Assembly: GCA_964196195.1 (NCBI GenBank)
Contig: CAXMSE010000049.1
Location: 28,168-92,167 of the forward strand
Length of the DNA stretch: 64,000 bases
Direction: 5' to 3'
From: OFTM10 sp964196195
GTDB taxonomy: Bacteria > Actinomycetota > Acidimicrobiia > Acidimicrobiales > Aldehydirespiratoraceae
The notes below the pieces were generated by a model. It did not search any database and was not told the origin of the DNA. It saw only the letters and a program-made list of their open reading frames with translations. Position 1 is the first letter of the stretch. Each line of letters opens with the position of its first letter. The translations under genes and the position numbers were made by a program. Of this stretch, positions 13,695-22,385 are shown in pieces.

Positions 13695-14995
13695 CGCACC
13701 GCCAGGTTGTCGATCACCACTGGCTCACCGTTGAGGATCGTGTGCCTCACCCGACCCCGTAACTTGCGACCCTCGAAGGGCGTGTTGTTACTGCGACTCG
13801 CCATGGCCGCGCCCGATACCGACCATCCTGCTTCGGGATCGACGACGGTGAGGTTGGCCGGGGCGCCTTCCACGATGGGACCTCCGTGGCGCCCGTGAAT
13901 GCCGGCAATGGCCGAAGGCCGCCACGAAAGGAGCCCAATCACCTGCTCGATCGGAAGATCGAGCTCGGAATTGGCAAGGGCAAAAGCGGTTTCGAGCCCC
14001 AGCATGCCCGGAGGGGCCTCACCGAACGGGCGGTCCTTGTCCTGGGAGGTGTGGGGGGCATGGTCGGTGGCGATGGCGTCGATCGTGCCGTCGGCCAGAC
14101 CTGCCTTCACCGCGGCCACATCTTCGACCGTCCTCAATGGGGGATGCACTCTGAACGCGGAGTCGAAGCTCGCACAGGAGCTGTGGTCGAGTGTGAAGTG
14201 GTGGGGTGTTGCTTCGGCACTGACCGCTAGTCCCGCTTGCTTGGCCGCGCGCACCATCGCCACCGATCCGGCCGTCGACAGGTGTTGGAAGTGGACGCGG
14301 GTGCCGGTGAGTCGGGTGAGAGCGATGTCGCGCATCACCATCAGCTCCTCGGCTTCGGCGGGTTGGCCGGGCATCCCCAGCAGGCTCGACCACTCGCCCT
14401 CGTGCATCACTCCCCCCTTGGCCAGGGAGTCGACTTCGCAGTGTTGGGCGAGCACGAGGGGCTGGCCGTTGCTCAGGTGCGAGAGGCTCCCTGCGTAATC
14501 GAGTGCGGTGCGCATCAGGCGCTCGTTCTGAACACCGCTTCCATCGTCGGTGAAGATCCGAACACCGAGACGAGCGAGCTCCGCCATGGGGGCGAGAGCC
14601 TCGCCGCGCCTGTCGATGGAGATGGCTGCGGAGGGAAACACCTCACATGCCACGCCCACCGCCAGCTCCTGCACTTCGCGCACGACCGCAGCGGAGTCCA
14701 TCGTGGGGGTGGTGTTGGGCATGGCCACGACGGCGGTGAAGCCTCCAAGCGCCGCACCCCGCGCCGCGGTCTCGATCGTTTCGGCCTCTTCATGACCGGG
14801 CTGGCGCAGGTGGGTGTGGAGGTCGACGAATCCCGGCGCCACGATGCACCCGGTCGCGTCGATCGATCGGTCGCCATCGAGCCCCGGCTCGACCGCCAGG
14901 ATTCGACCGTCGTCGCCCACGATCACGTCGGCTCGTCGCGTGCCCGTCGCGTCGACGACCGTGCCGCCTCTGATGGCCAGGGTGTTGGAACTCAT
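13691..14995 (-). CDS. pyrC: Dihydroorotase
   Basis: Cyclises carbamoyl aspartate to dihydroorotate. The zinc-binding DLHTHLRQPG near residues 57-66 and the metal-binding Asp in the IDAIATDHAPH stretch are intact, as in the class I (434-residue) enzymes of Gram-positive bacteria. It overlaps pyrB and carA by 4 nt each. Confidence 0.97.
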   Translation of the reverse strand: MSSNTLAIRGGTVVDATGTRRADVIVGDDGRILAVEPGLDGDRSIDATGCIVAPGFVDLHTHLRQPGHEEAETIETAARGAALGGFTAVVAMPNTTPTMDSAAVVREVQELAVGVACEVFPSAAISIDRRGEALAPMAELARLGVRIFTDDGSGVQNERLMRTALDYAGSLSHLSNGQPLVLAQHCEVDSLAKGGVMHEGEWSSLLGMPGQPAEAEELMVMRDIALTRLTGTRVHFQHLSTAGSVAMVRAAKQAGLAVSAEATPHHFTLDHSSCASFDSAFRVHPPLRTVEDVAAVKAGLADGTIDAIATDHAPHTSQDKDRPFGEAPPGMLGLETAFALANSELDLPIEQVIGLLSWRPSAIAGIHGRHGGPIVEGAPANLTVVDPEAGWSVSGAAMASRSNNTPFEGRKLRGRVRHTILNGEPVVIDNLAVR

Positions 14996-15945
14996 GCCGC
15001 TGCCCTCTGGTCGTCGACCACATCCAGACCCGAGCCGAGTAGTAAGAACAGCACGGCCATCCGAACCGCCACCCCGTTTGTGACCTGTTGGGTGACCACG
15101 GCATTGGGGCGATCGGCCACCGAGCCCGCGATCTCGACGCCTCGGTTCATCGGCCCCGGGTGCATGATCAGGGCATCGTCGCCGAGCCGATCGGCACGAG
15201 CCACGTCGAGCCCGTATTCGGTGTGGAATTCGCGCATGGTGGGCACCACCGCATCCTTTTGGCGTTCGAGCTGCATCCGCAGCAGGTAGCAGATGTCGAG
15301 GTCGTCGATCACTTCATCGAGGTCGTGGGTGACCTCCACCGGCCAGCCGACGAGGCTCGGGGGCATGAGCGTGCGCGGACCCACGAGGGTGACTTTCGCT
15401 CCCATCTCTGCGAAACCGAGGGCATTCGAGCGGGCCACCCGGGAATGCTTGACGTCGCCCACGATGGCAATGTGTTTCCCCTCGAGATCGCCCAGGTGCT
15501 GGCGCGCGGTGTAGAGGTCGAGCAGGCACTGGGTGGGGTGCTGATGCCAGCCGTCGCCGGCGTTGATCACCGATGCATCCACCCAGTCGGTGATCCGGTG
15601 GGGAGTACCGGCAGCCCGGTGGCGCACGACGATGCCGTCGATGCCCATCGCCGCGATCGTCTCCACCGTGTCGCGCAACGATTCGCCCTTGTTGACCGCC
15701 GAGGAGCTGACGCTGAAGTTCATGGTGTCGGCCGAGAGCCGTTTGGCGGCGGTCTCGAAGGACAGGCGGGTGCGGGTGGAGTCTTCGTAGAAGAGCCAGG
15801 CGATGGTCTTTCCCCGCAGGGCAGGAACCTTCGGGATCGGCCGCTCCCCCACCTCCGCAAACGACTCGGTGAGACTGAGGAGCTGCTCGATGTCGGCTCG
15901 GTCGAGGTCGGCCATCGACAGCAGGTGGCGGTGGGCACGGCTCAT
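14992..15945 (-). CDS. pyrB: Aspartate carbamoyltransferase catalytic subunit
   Basis: Joins carbamoyl phosphate and aspartate, the committed step of the pathway. It carries the carbamoyl-phosphate motif STRTRLSFE near residue 55 and HPTQCLLDLYT near residue 137. No regulatory subunit gene (pyrI) is near, as expected for actinomycetes, where control is through PyrR. It overlaps both neighbours by 4 nt. Confidence 0.97.
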   Translation of the reverse strand: MSRAHRHLLSMADLDRADIEQLLSLTESFAEVGERPIPKVPALRGKTIAWLFYEDSTRTRLSFETAAKRLSADTMNFSVSSSAVNKGESLRDTVETIAAMGIDGIVVRHRAAGTPHRITDWVDASVINAGDGWHQHPTQCLLDLYTARQHLGDLEGKHIAIVGDVKHSRVARSNALGFAEMGAKVTLVGPRTLMPPSLVGWPVEVTHDLDEVIDDLDICYLLRMQLERQKDAVVPTMREFHTEYGLDVARADRLGDDALIMHPGPMNRGVEIAGSVADRPNAVVTQQVTNGVAVRMAVLFLLLGSGLDVVDDQRAAA

Positions 15946-16508
15946 GAGATCTCCCCGAGATCGACGCCCTCTGTGTTGACATCCACCATCTCGTCGCGGC
16001 GGGTGGGCAGGTTTTTGCCGACGAAGTCGGGGCGGATGGGCAGCTCGCGATGACCTCGATCGACCATGACCGCTAGCTGGATGGACCGGGGTCGGCCGTA
16101 ACTGTGGATCGCGTCGAGTGCCGCTCGCACGGTGCGCCCCGTGTAGAGCACGTCATCAACCAGCACGATGACTCGATCGGTGGGATCGACACGTATGTCG
16201 GTGGCGGCCTCCGGCATCACCGGGCGAATGGCGAAATCGTCGCGGTGCATCGTCGCATCGAGAGTGCCCACCGGAATGTCGGAGCCCTCGATCTCACCGA
16301 TCGCGGCTGCGAGACGGTTGGCCAGATGAACCCCACCGGTCTGCATGCCGATAATCACCACATCGGCCGAGCCCTGGTTTCGTTCGAGGATCTCATGGGC
16401 CATTCGTAGGACTGCCCGGTCGATGTCGTCGACCGACATCACCCGCGTGCGGGCCTGGAACACACCGCCGGATGGCGCTGCAGTCAGGCGACGTTCTCGC
16501 TCTGCCAC
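15942..16508 (-). CDS. pyrR: Pyrimidine operon regulator / uracil phosphoribosyltransferase
   Basis: Binds UMP or UTP and then a stem-loop in pyr mRNA to lower expression; it also has weak uracil phosphoribosyltransferase activity. The PRPP loop VILVDDVLYTGRT near residues 112-125 is intact. The start is GTG at 16508 with AAGGA 6 nt upstream. The leader just upstream contains a match to the PyrR-binding loop, so PyrR should control its own operon. Confidence 0.96.
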   Translation of the reverse strand: MAERERRLTAAPSGGVFQARTRVMSVDDIDRAVLRMAHEILERNQGSADVVIIGMQTGGVHLANRLAAAIGEIEGSDIPVGTLDATMHRDDFAIRPVMPEAATDIRVDPTDRVIVLVDDVLYTGRTVRAALDAIHSYGRPRSIQLAVMVDRGHRELPIRPDFVGKNLPTRRDEMVDVNTEGVDLGEIS

Positions 16509-16531
16509 TTTGTCCTTCTTTCGTCCGTATG

Positions 16532-16545
16532 GGCCTCACGGGACT
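16532..16545 (-). promoter_or_regulatory. PyrR-binding RNA loop in pyr leader
   Basis: The minus-strand sequence AGTCCCGTGAGGCC fits the PyrR binding-loop consensus ARUCCNGNGAGGYU at every position but the last. The flanking ATG and CAT can close a lower stem. It ends 23 nt before the pyrR GTG and about 9 nt before the Shine-Dalgarno. There is no room for a separate terminator, so bound PyrR more likely blocks translation start than acts by attenuation. Confidence 0.8.
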
Positions 16546-16564
16546 CATTTCACGGTCGAGTTCG

Positions 16565-16570
16565 AACGTA
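16565..16570 (-). promoter_or_regulatory. Possible -10 box TACGTT of the pyr operon
   Basis: TACGTT lies about 20 nt upstream of the PyrR loop. It would give a leader of about 50 nt that contains the loop and the ribosome site. No -35 is visible in the GC-only stretch upstream (16576-16597). Confidence 0.35.
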
Positions 16571-16597
16571 CCAGTCGCGCGGCCCGCGCGGCGCGCG

Positions 16598-17134
16598 CTA
16601 GCCCTGGTTTTTTTTGCGACGGGCCATAACGCCAGCCTGCTCGCCGTTCGGGGCCCGCAGAACTTCAAACCCGCACCGCTCGGCAACTCGCCACGAAGCC
16701 TCGTTGGCAGCACCGATCTCGGCCACCACCACCTCGAGGCCGGCATCGCTCAGAGCCCAGTCGGTGAAGCCCGAAACCGCTGCGGTGGCGACCCCCCGAC
16801 CTCGATCCCCTGCCGCCGTCCACCAGCCCACCAGACAGGCTCCACGCCGCGGATCGATGGACGAAAGCCCTACCTCCCCGAGGACCCGGTCGTCGTCAGC
16901 GTCGGCGACGACGAGATCCACCGCCAACCCCCCGAGACAACGCTCCACAGTTCCTTCGATCCACCGTTCGGCACCGAGCAGCGACCGGTCGGGTGGAGGC
17001 GTGGCGTCGGCGGTGATCGTTGGATCAGACCAGGCGTTCACCAGCGCGGGCGCGTCGGCGACACGCCATGGTCGCAGACGAATCGCGTCGAGCTCGATGA
17101 TGGGGAGTGTCAGTTGGAGCCGGCCAGGGCTCAC
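16598..17134 (-). CDS. GNAT-family N-acetyltransferase
   Basis: Acetyl-CoA-dependent acetyltransferase of the RimJ/RimL-like type. The acetyl-CoA loop RGRGVATAA lies near residues 112-120, followed by the conserved AANEASWRVAERCGFE region. The substrate is unknown. It overlaps nusB by 4 nt, so it belongs to the upstream efp-nusB unit; a GC-rich palindromic stretch right after its stop separates it from the pyr leader. It ends in a basic tail (RRKKNQG). Confidence 0.85.
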   Translation of the reverse strand: MSPGRLQLTLPIIELDAIRLRPWRVADAPALVNAWSDPTITADATPPPDRSLLGAERWIEGTVERCLGGLAVDLVVADADDDRVLGEVGLSSIDPRRGACLVGWWTAAGDRGRGVATAAVSGFTDWALSDAGLEVVVAEIGAANEASWRVAERCGFEVLRAPNGEQAGVMARRKKNQG

Positions 17135-17547
17135 TTCGAGGGGCGGAGCTCGTTGGCCACGCTTCGCAGCACACCATTGAGGAAGCGGGGGGACTGTTCA
17201 CCGGAGTACTGGGTGGCCAACTCGACCGCCTCGCTCAACACAACGCCGGTGGGGACGTCTTCGCACCGGAGCAGCTCGAAGGTGGCGATCCGGGCCAACA
17301 CCTTGTCGATGAGGGCCATGCGTTCGATGCGCCAACCCGTCAGGTGGCGCCCGATGATCGCGTCGAGATCGTCGACCTCGTCGTCGACGCCCTCCGCCAG
17401 CTCGATCGCGTAGGCCGCGGGCCCAACGTCGCGTGCCCCAAGAGCATCGAGGACAGTCTCCGCGGTGAGCTCGACCTCGTACAGGACGGCCAAGGCTTCC
17501 TCGCGGGCTTCACGCCTTCCCCCGAACCCGGGGATTTCAGCAGTCAC
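17131..17547 (-). CDS. nusB: Transcription antitermination factor NusB
   Basis: Binds boxA RNA with ribosomal protein S10 to prevent early termination of rRNA transcription. The family pattern RREAREEALAVLYEVEL at the N-terminus and the C-terminal SPRFLNGVLRSVA are present. The length of 138 residues is normal. It overlaps efp by 4 nt and the GNAT gene by 4 nt. Confidence 0.94.
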   Translation of the reverse strand: MTAEIPGFGGRREAREEALAVLYEVELTAETVLDALGARDVGPAAYAIELAEGVDDEVDDLDAIIGRHLTGWRIERMALIDKVLARIATFELLRCEDVPTGVVLSEAVELATQYSGEQSPRFLNGVLRSVANELRPSK

Positions 17548-18107
17548 GCGCGGCTCAGGTAAGACCCTGAACGGGTGTCGATCTTCACCCGTTCGCCGGG
17601 GCCGATGAACAAGGGCACCTGGATGATGAGGCCTGTCTCGAGGGTGGCGGGCTTGGTGCCACCCGAGGACCGGTCGCCCTGCAGGCCGGGTTCGGTTTCC
17701 GAAATATCGAGCTCCACCGCGGCGGGAAGGTCGGTGCCGACGATCTCGGAGCCGTACATCTCGAGTACGACAGATGAACCGTCGACGATGTAGTTGCCGG
17801 CGTCGCCGAGCGTGACCGGGGTAACCGTGATCTGGTCGTAGGTCTCCGAATCCATGAACACATAGTCGTCGCCATCGCGGTAGAGAAACTGCATCTCCCG
17901 CTTGTCGATGGTGGCCCGTTCCACCTTCTCACCGGATCGGAAAGTGCGCTCCACGGTGCCACCGGCGCGCACGTTGCGCAGCGAAGTCCGCACGAACGCG
18001 GGCCCCTTGCCGGGCTTGACGTGCTGGAAGTCGACAATCTGGAACAGGCCGTCGTCGAGATTGAGGGTCATCCCGTTCTTGATGTCGTTGGTGGTGATGG
18101 TGGGCAT
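17544..18107 (-). CDS. efp: Elongation factor P
   Basis: Relieves ribosome stalling at polyproline. The three-domain protein is 187 residues long. The tip loop KPGKGPAF has the Lys that is modified in many species (about residue 34). It is preceded by an M24 peptidase and followed by nusB, the usual order in actinomycetes. A separate promoter is not apparent in the 12-nt gap upstream. Confidence 0.97.
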   Translation of the reverse strand: MPTITTNDIKNGMTLNLDDGLFQIVDFQHVKPGKGPAFVRTSLRNVRAGGTVERTFRSGEKVERATIDKREMQFLYRDGDDYVFMDSETYDQITVTPVTLGDAGNYIVDGSSVVLEMYGSEIVGTDLPAAVELDISETEPGLQGDRSSGGTKPATLETGLIIQVPLFIGPGERVKIDTRSGSYLSRA

Positions 18108-18119
18108 CGGAGACTCCGC

Positions 18120-19208
18120 TCAGAGCGCGATCTTTGGTGAATGTGTGAGGGGGTGACACCCGGATTCGGTCACGACGACCGAGTCTTCGATCCGGACTCC
18201 GCCGAACCCCGGGAGGTAGATGCCCGGCTCGACGGTTATTACCTGACCCGGCAGGAGGATAGCGGTGTTGGCCCTCCGGACGGCCGGGAGCTCGTGAATG
18301 TCGAGACCGACGCCGTGGCCGGTTCCGTGGGAGAAAGCCTCACCGAATCCAGCATCGGTGATGATCGAACGACACACTTCGTCGATGGCACTGGCCTCGA
18401 TCCCAGCCTTTACCGCCGCGACACCGGCGGCCTGCGCCTCGGCGACTACGGCGACGATCTCTCGTGCCTTCGGTGGGCACTCGCCGATGGCGAAGGTGCG
18501 GGTCATGTCGCTGCGATAGCCCTCGACTTCGGCCCCGACGTCGACCACCACCAGATCCCCCTCCTCGAACACTCGCCGGGATGGCGATGCATGTGGAAGC
18601 GCCGAGTTGGGTCCGGCTGCGACGATCGTCTCGTAGGCAGGGCCATCAGCACCGCGGGCACGGATGCCATCGTCGAGAGCGAGGGCGAGTTGAGCCTCGG
18701 TGGTCCCCACCCGCAGCAGGCCCAACACATCGGCGAGGACCTCGTCGACCACCGCAGCCGCAGCCCGCATCCGCGCCAGCTCAGCCTCGTCTTTCACGCT
18801 GCGGAGCTGGGCCACGATGAGCTTGGTGGCGATGGGAGCGCCATCGAGCGCTGCTGTCCAGTCCTGGGATTCGGCCCATGTGATGTGGTCGGCCTCAAAG
18901 CCAACCGACTCGTAAGGACTCAGCAGGGAGCTTGCGTCGACGACCATGTCGGTGGTGAGCACCACGTCCGCGTCGCTCCTCACATCCTGAAGCTCATTGA
19001 TGGCCCTCTCCCGGTAGCGGCTGTCGGTGAGCAGGATCGCGGTGTCCGGTGTGAGCACGAGCTGACCGGACGAGCCCGCGAATCCGGTACACCAGCGGAC
19101 GTTCGACCGCGAACTCACCACCATCGCATCGCAGCCTTTCGCCGCGAACTCGTCGCGGACGCGTGCGAGGCGACCGCCCACATCGATCGGGGGGAAGTCG
19201 TCGAGCAC
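18120..19208 (-). CDS. M24 Xaa-Pro aminopeptidase
   Basis: Metallopeptidase that removes N-terminal residues ahead of proline (PepQ/PepP type). The five metal ligands of the pita-bread fold are visible: the two Asp in VVDVGAEVEGYRSDMTRT, the His in GTGHGVGLDIHE, and Glu in VEPGIY and RIED. A creatinase-like N-terminal domain covers about residues 10-130. The start is GTG at 19208, 3 nt after the aroB stop. Its place beside aroB and efp is conserved in actinomycetes. Confidence 0.92.
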   Translation of the reverse strand: MLDDFPPIDVGGRLARVRDEFAAKGCDAMVVSSRSNVRWCTGFAGSSGQLVLTPDTAILLTDSRYRERAINELQDVRSDADVVLTTDMVVDASSLLSPYESVGFEADHITWAESQDWTAALDGAPIATKLIVAQLRSVKDEAELARMRAAAAVVDEVLADVLGLLRVGTTEAQLALALDDGIRARGADGPAYETIVAAGPNSALPHASPSRRVFEEGDLVVVDVGAEVEGYRSDMTRTFAIGECPPKAREIVAVVAEAQAAGVAAVKAGIEASAIDEVCRSIITDAGFGEAFSHGTGHGVGLDIHELPAVRRANTAILLPGQVITVEPGIYLPGFGGVRIEDSVVVTESGCHPLTHSPKIAL

Positions 19209-19211
19209 GGC

Positions 19212-20216
19212 TCAGCGCACCGCGGCGAGAGATTCGGCGAGCACCGAAGGATCGATTCCAGTAACCGGTTGAACCCCGTCGGGACCATCGAGCACGAGGG
19301 TGACCCCATCGATCGACTTCTTGTCGTGGGCGAAGAGCGCCACCAGCTCATCATCACCGAGGCCCGCGGGGATGATCATCGGGAGATCGTACGCGGCGAG
19401 CACGCGACGGTGCTCGGCCACCCTCTCGTCGTCGATACGTCCGAGTCGCCGGGCCACCTCGGCGGCGTAGACGATGCCGATCGCCACCGCTTCACCGTGG
19501 CGAAGGTCGTAGCCGCCGGCGGTCTCGATCGCATGAGCCAGCGTGTGGCCGTAGTTGAGAATCGCCCGCCGTCCGCCCTCCCGCTCATCGGCCGCGACAA
19601 CTTCGGCCTTGATCCGCACACAAGCCGCTACCCGGGCGGGGAGCTCTAGAGCATCGAGGGCTCCGCCACCGAGGAAGTGGTATTTGGCCACCTCCCCGAT
19701 CCCGCTTCGGAACTCCGCCGGGGGCAGGGTGGACAGGGTCTCGGTGTCGCACAAGACCGCCGAAGGCTGCCAGAAAGCGCCGACGAGGTTCTTGCCCTCA
19801 GGAAGGTTGACCCCGGTCTTGCCCCCAATAGCGGCATCCACCTGGGCGAGCAAGGTTGTGGCCACCGACACGAACCGAATCCCTCGGTGGTAGACCGCGG
19901 CAACGAATCCGGCCACGTCGGTGACGACACCGCCCCCGACGGCAAGCACCGCATCAGCACGGGTGATACCGCTCTTCGCCATTTGTCGACACACGTCTTC
20001 CACGACAACGAGCGACTTCGCCGCCTCACCGTCGGGGATCGTTATCACCTCATGATCGACTCCCGGCTCGACTGTCCACGGGATCTGGGCCTGGGTTATC
20101 ACCGCCAGGCGACGCACGCCCTCGGGCAGCACCGTGGCGAGTTCGGACCGCACTCCGTGCCCCACGAGCACGGGGTAACTGCGATCACCGAGATCCACAT
20201 CGATCAGTTCGGACAC
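19212..20216 (-). CDS. aroB: 3-dehydroquinate synthase
   Basis: Second step of the shikimate pathway, using NAD and a metal ion. The motifs AVGGGVVTDVAGF, the metal-binding GEVAKYHFL stretch and NYGHTLAHAIE with its His ligands are intact; length is 334 residues. The start is GTG with a -10 box 6 nt upstream. The aroC and aroK genes that usually stand just before aroB are not here. Confidence 0.96.
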   Translation of the reverse strand: MSELIDVDLGDRSYPVLVGHGVRSELATVLPEGVRRLAVITQAQIPWTVEPGVDHEVITIPDGEAAKSLVVVEDVCRQMAKSGITRADAVLAVGGGVVTDVAGFVAAVYHRGIRFVSVATTLLAQVDAAIGGKTGVNLPEGKNLVGAFWQPSAVLCDTETLSTLPPAEFRSGIGEVAKYHFLGGGALDALELPARVAACVRIKAEVVAADEREGGRRAILNYGHTLAHAIETAGGYDLRHGEAVAIGIVYAAEVARRLGRIDDERVAEHRRVLAAYDLPMIIPAGLGDDELVALFAHDKKSIDGVTLVLDGPDGVQPVTGIDPSVLAESLAAVR

Positions 20217-20222
20217 TTCTGC

Positions 20223-20228
20223 AGGCTA
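20223..20228 (-). promoter_or_regulatory. -10 box TAGCCT of aroB, leaderless
   Basis: TAGCCT ends 6 nt before the aroB GTG in a 50-nt gap after the prepilin peptidase gene, giving a leaderless start. Confidence 0.5.
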
Positions 20229-20266
20229 CCGGCGCCCGGACGAGGGCTGGAACCCGGGACCTCTGC

Positions 20267-21121
20267 TCAGACGCCGAGCACTGCATCGGAGAACAACACC
20301 GCGATCATCGTGCCCGCAGCGAGAGCCGGCCCGAAGGGGAAGCTGTTTCCCAGGAGTCGCTGAGGTTGACTCCCGGCGGCCTCGGCATCTGCCTCGGGAT
20401 CGGCGATGAGGTCGCGCCCGGTGCTTCGACGCAGCACCGCGAGCAGAAGTCCCACCACCACACCGAGAAGCGAGCTCATGAGGAGGGCGTAGAAGACGAG
20501 ACGAACAACCGCCGACCAACCCACATAGTTCGACCCCGCGATCCAGCCGAGATGGAGGCCGAGCAGGAGTGCGAGCTTGACATCGCCAAAGCCCATCCCG
20601 CGCGGTGAGATGAGGTGGGCCACGAACAACAGGAGGAAAAATCCGCCTGCACCGAGCGCGGCCCGGCCGAGAGCACCCGGACGATCGATCGCGAAGGCGA
20701 CCACCACCATCGTGGTGCCCGACACCCCCAACGCCGGAAAGACAATCCGGTCGGGTAGGCGATACACGTAGAGATCGATCATCGACAACGCCATGAGCGA
20801 GGTGACGAGGATCAGAGGGGGCAGCACCACCCATTCGGCACCGAAGCGCGCCGCGACCGCCACGAACAACCCTGCGGTGACCAGCTCCACCACCGGGTAG
20901 GCGGGTGTTATCGGATCACCGCAATGGCGGCATCGTCCCCGACGCACCAACCAAGAAACCACCGGCAGGCTGTCGCCGAACGACAATGCGTGCTCACATT
21001 GTGGGCAACGAGAGCCCCACGACAGGGGCGTCTTGTCGGGTACCCGATCGACCAGCATGGTGACGAGCCCGCCGACCACGAGGCCGAGCGGGATCGCCAG
21101 GATCACGATCAGGGTGTCCAC
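20267..21121 (-). CDS. Type IV prepilin peptidase (A24 family)
   Basis: Membrane aspartic peptidase that cuts prepilin leader peptides and often methylates the new N-terminus. The zinc-type CPQC and CRHC pairs in the N-terminal cytoplasmic loop and about eight membrane helices are visible. The two catalytic Asp are in MIDLYVYRLPD and GFGDVKLALLLG. The length of 284 residues fits a full enzyme including the methylase part. No pilin genes are in the window; pilD beside aroE is a common actinomycete arrangement. Confidence 0.9.
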   Translation of the reverse strand: MDTLIVILAIPLGLVVGGLVTMLVDRVPDKTPLSWGSRCPQCEHALSFGDSLPVVSWLVRRGRCRHCGDPITPAYPVVELVTAGLFVAVAARFGAEWVVLPPLILVTSLMALSMIDLYVYRLPDRIVFPALGVSGTTMVVVAFAIDRPGALGRAALGAGGFFLLLFVAHLISPRGMGFGDVKLALLLGLHLGWIAGSNYVGWSAVVRLVFYALLMSSLLGVVVGLLLAVLRRSTGRDLIADPEADAEAAGSQPQRLLGNSFPFGPALAAGTMIAVLFSDAVLGV

Positions 21122-21149
21122 GGCAGGGTTCCGCCGATCCGTCGGTTGG

Positions 21150-22364
21150 TCAGGACTCTACCGAGCCGAGGAACTTCAGGAGGAGACCCCGGTTGACCGA
21201 GTCGTCCTCGGCTTCCACCGCAGCCAGCGCAGCGTCGCGCTCGGCATCGGTGGATGCCTTCGCGGCCGCAGCCACCGCCTTGGCAGCCTTCGGGCTCAGG
21301 TTGGCCAGCTGCCGCGCCATCTCGGCGGGATTGAGATCGCCGTCGTCCGAACTTCCATCGGAAACACTGAACAGGCCGCCCCCGGGCGCAGTCACCTCGG
21401 CCATGGCTTCGAGCGGATCACCGCTCGAAAGGAGGGGATCGATCGACGGTTCGTCGAAAGAAGCTAGAGAGGCAAGACTCGGCACCGTGCTCGGATTGTC
21501 GTGACCGGCGTCGGAATCGTCCGCCCCGGCAAATGCATCCCCGAAGGTGTCATTGGCCAGCGACTCATCGATGAACGACGGAACCGTGTGGGGATCGACT
21601 TCGCCACCGTCGGCGACGTTGTCGTCGCCACCGGCTTCTTCGTCAACATCGCCCCCATCAACCCGGCGCTCGTCGAACGAGGCCTCATCGTCTTGGGCCA
21701 GGTGATCGTCGTAGTCGTTGTCGGCCACAGGCTCAACCACGAACTCAGCGGGTCGAGGCATAGCAAGCTGGAGGGGCTCCTCGGTGATCTCGACGAGACC
21801 AAGCTCGATCAGCTCTTTCACGATCCGGCACGATTCGATCTCGTTGAGGTGCAACGCCTCGGCCACCGCTCCAACCTGGGAGCCGTCACCGATCGCGGCG
21901 ATGCACCGCCAGCGGATGGCGTCGATCATCACGTCGGGACCGTCGAGTTCGGGAGCGAGGCCAACCCACACCGCGAGCGATGGAACAACCTCTTCGATCG
22001 AACGCCACTCCGTGAGCATGTTCTCCGAAGCCCTGAGGATCGGATCCATCGCCATCGACTCGCCCGCATTGGGAGAGGCGGCATCGGTCTCGAACGTGAA
22101 CGAACCGGCGTCGAACCGCAAGAGCCCGAACACGACCTCTATGTCGGTGGGTTCCAACGAATTGAGAGAGGACAGCTCGGTGGCGACGACCTCACCGTCG
22201 TCGACCCAGACACTGCCTGAGCCGCGATCGCCGGTGACGCGAAGGCGTCCTGATTTCTGAGTCGACCCGAGCAGACGAAGAACGTCCGGTAGGGCAAAGG
22301 TGTCGAGGGTGCCCGAAAGCGCCACGGTGGCCTCCGTAGTAGTAGAACAACTGACCATCGGCAT
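21150..22364 (-). CDS. DUF4388 domain protein
   Basis: The N-terminal 100 residues resemble the DUF4388 (PATAN-like) domain: the LSGTLDTFALPDVLRLLG start and the GRLRVTGDRGSGSVWVDDGEV strands are typical. A winged-helix-like stretch follows at about 150-200, then a long acidic, low-complexity region (about 220-350) and an alanine-rich C-terminus. DUF4388 proteins occur with gliding, pilus and two-component functions, so its place next to the prepilin peptidase may be meaningful. The start is uncertain: ATG at 22364 or 22358. Confidence 0.7.
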   Translation of the reverse strand: MPMVSCSTTTEATVALSGTLDTFALPDVLRLLGSTQKSGRLRVTGDRGSGSVWVDDGEVVATELSSLNSLEPTDIEVVFGLLRFDAGSFTFETDAASPNAGESMAMDPILRASENMLTEWRSIEEVVPSLAVWVGLAPELDGPDVMIDAIRWRCIAAIGDGSQVGAVAEALHLNEIESCRIVKELIELGLVEITEEPLQLAMPRPAEFVVEPVADNDYDDHLAQDDEASFDERRVDGGDVDEEAGGDDNVADGGEVDPHTVPSFIDESLANDTFGDAFAGADDSDAGHDNPSTVPSLASLASFDEPSIDPLLSSGDPLEAMAEVTAPGGGLFSVSDGSSDDGDLNPAEMARQLANLSPKAAKAVAAAAKASTDAERDAALAAVEAEDDSVNRGLLLKFLGSVES

Positions 22365-22385
22365 CAATACCGCGGGAAATAAGGA

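Noticed and set aside
16576..16597. GC-only palindromic stretch after the GNAT stop as a terminator
   Set aside because: It can form a hairpin but has no T-run in either direction, and such strings are frequent at this GC content.
20236..20262. A second T-arm-like sequence near aroB (GGTCCCGGGTTCC)
   Set aside because: It lacks a proper stem and any cloverleaf; the likeness is by chance in GC-rich DNA.
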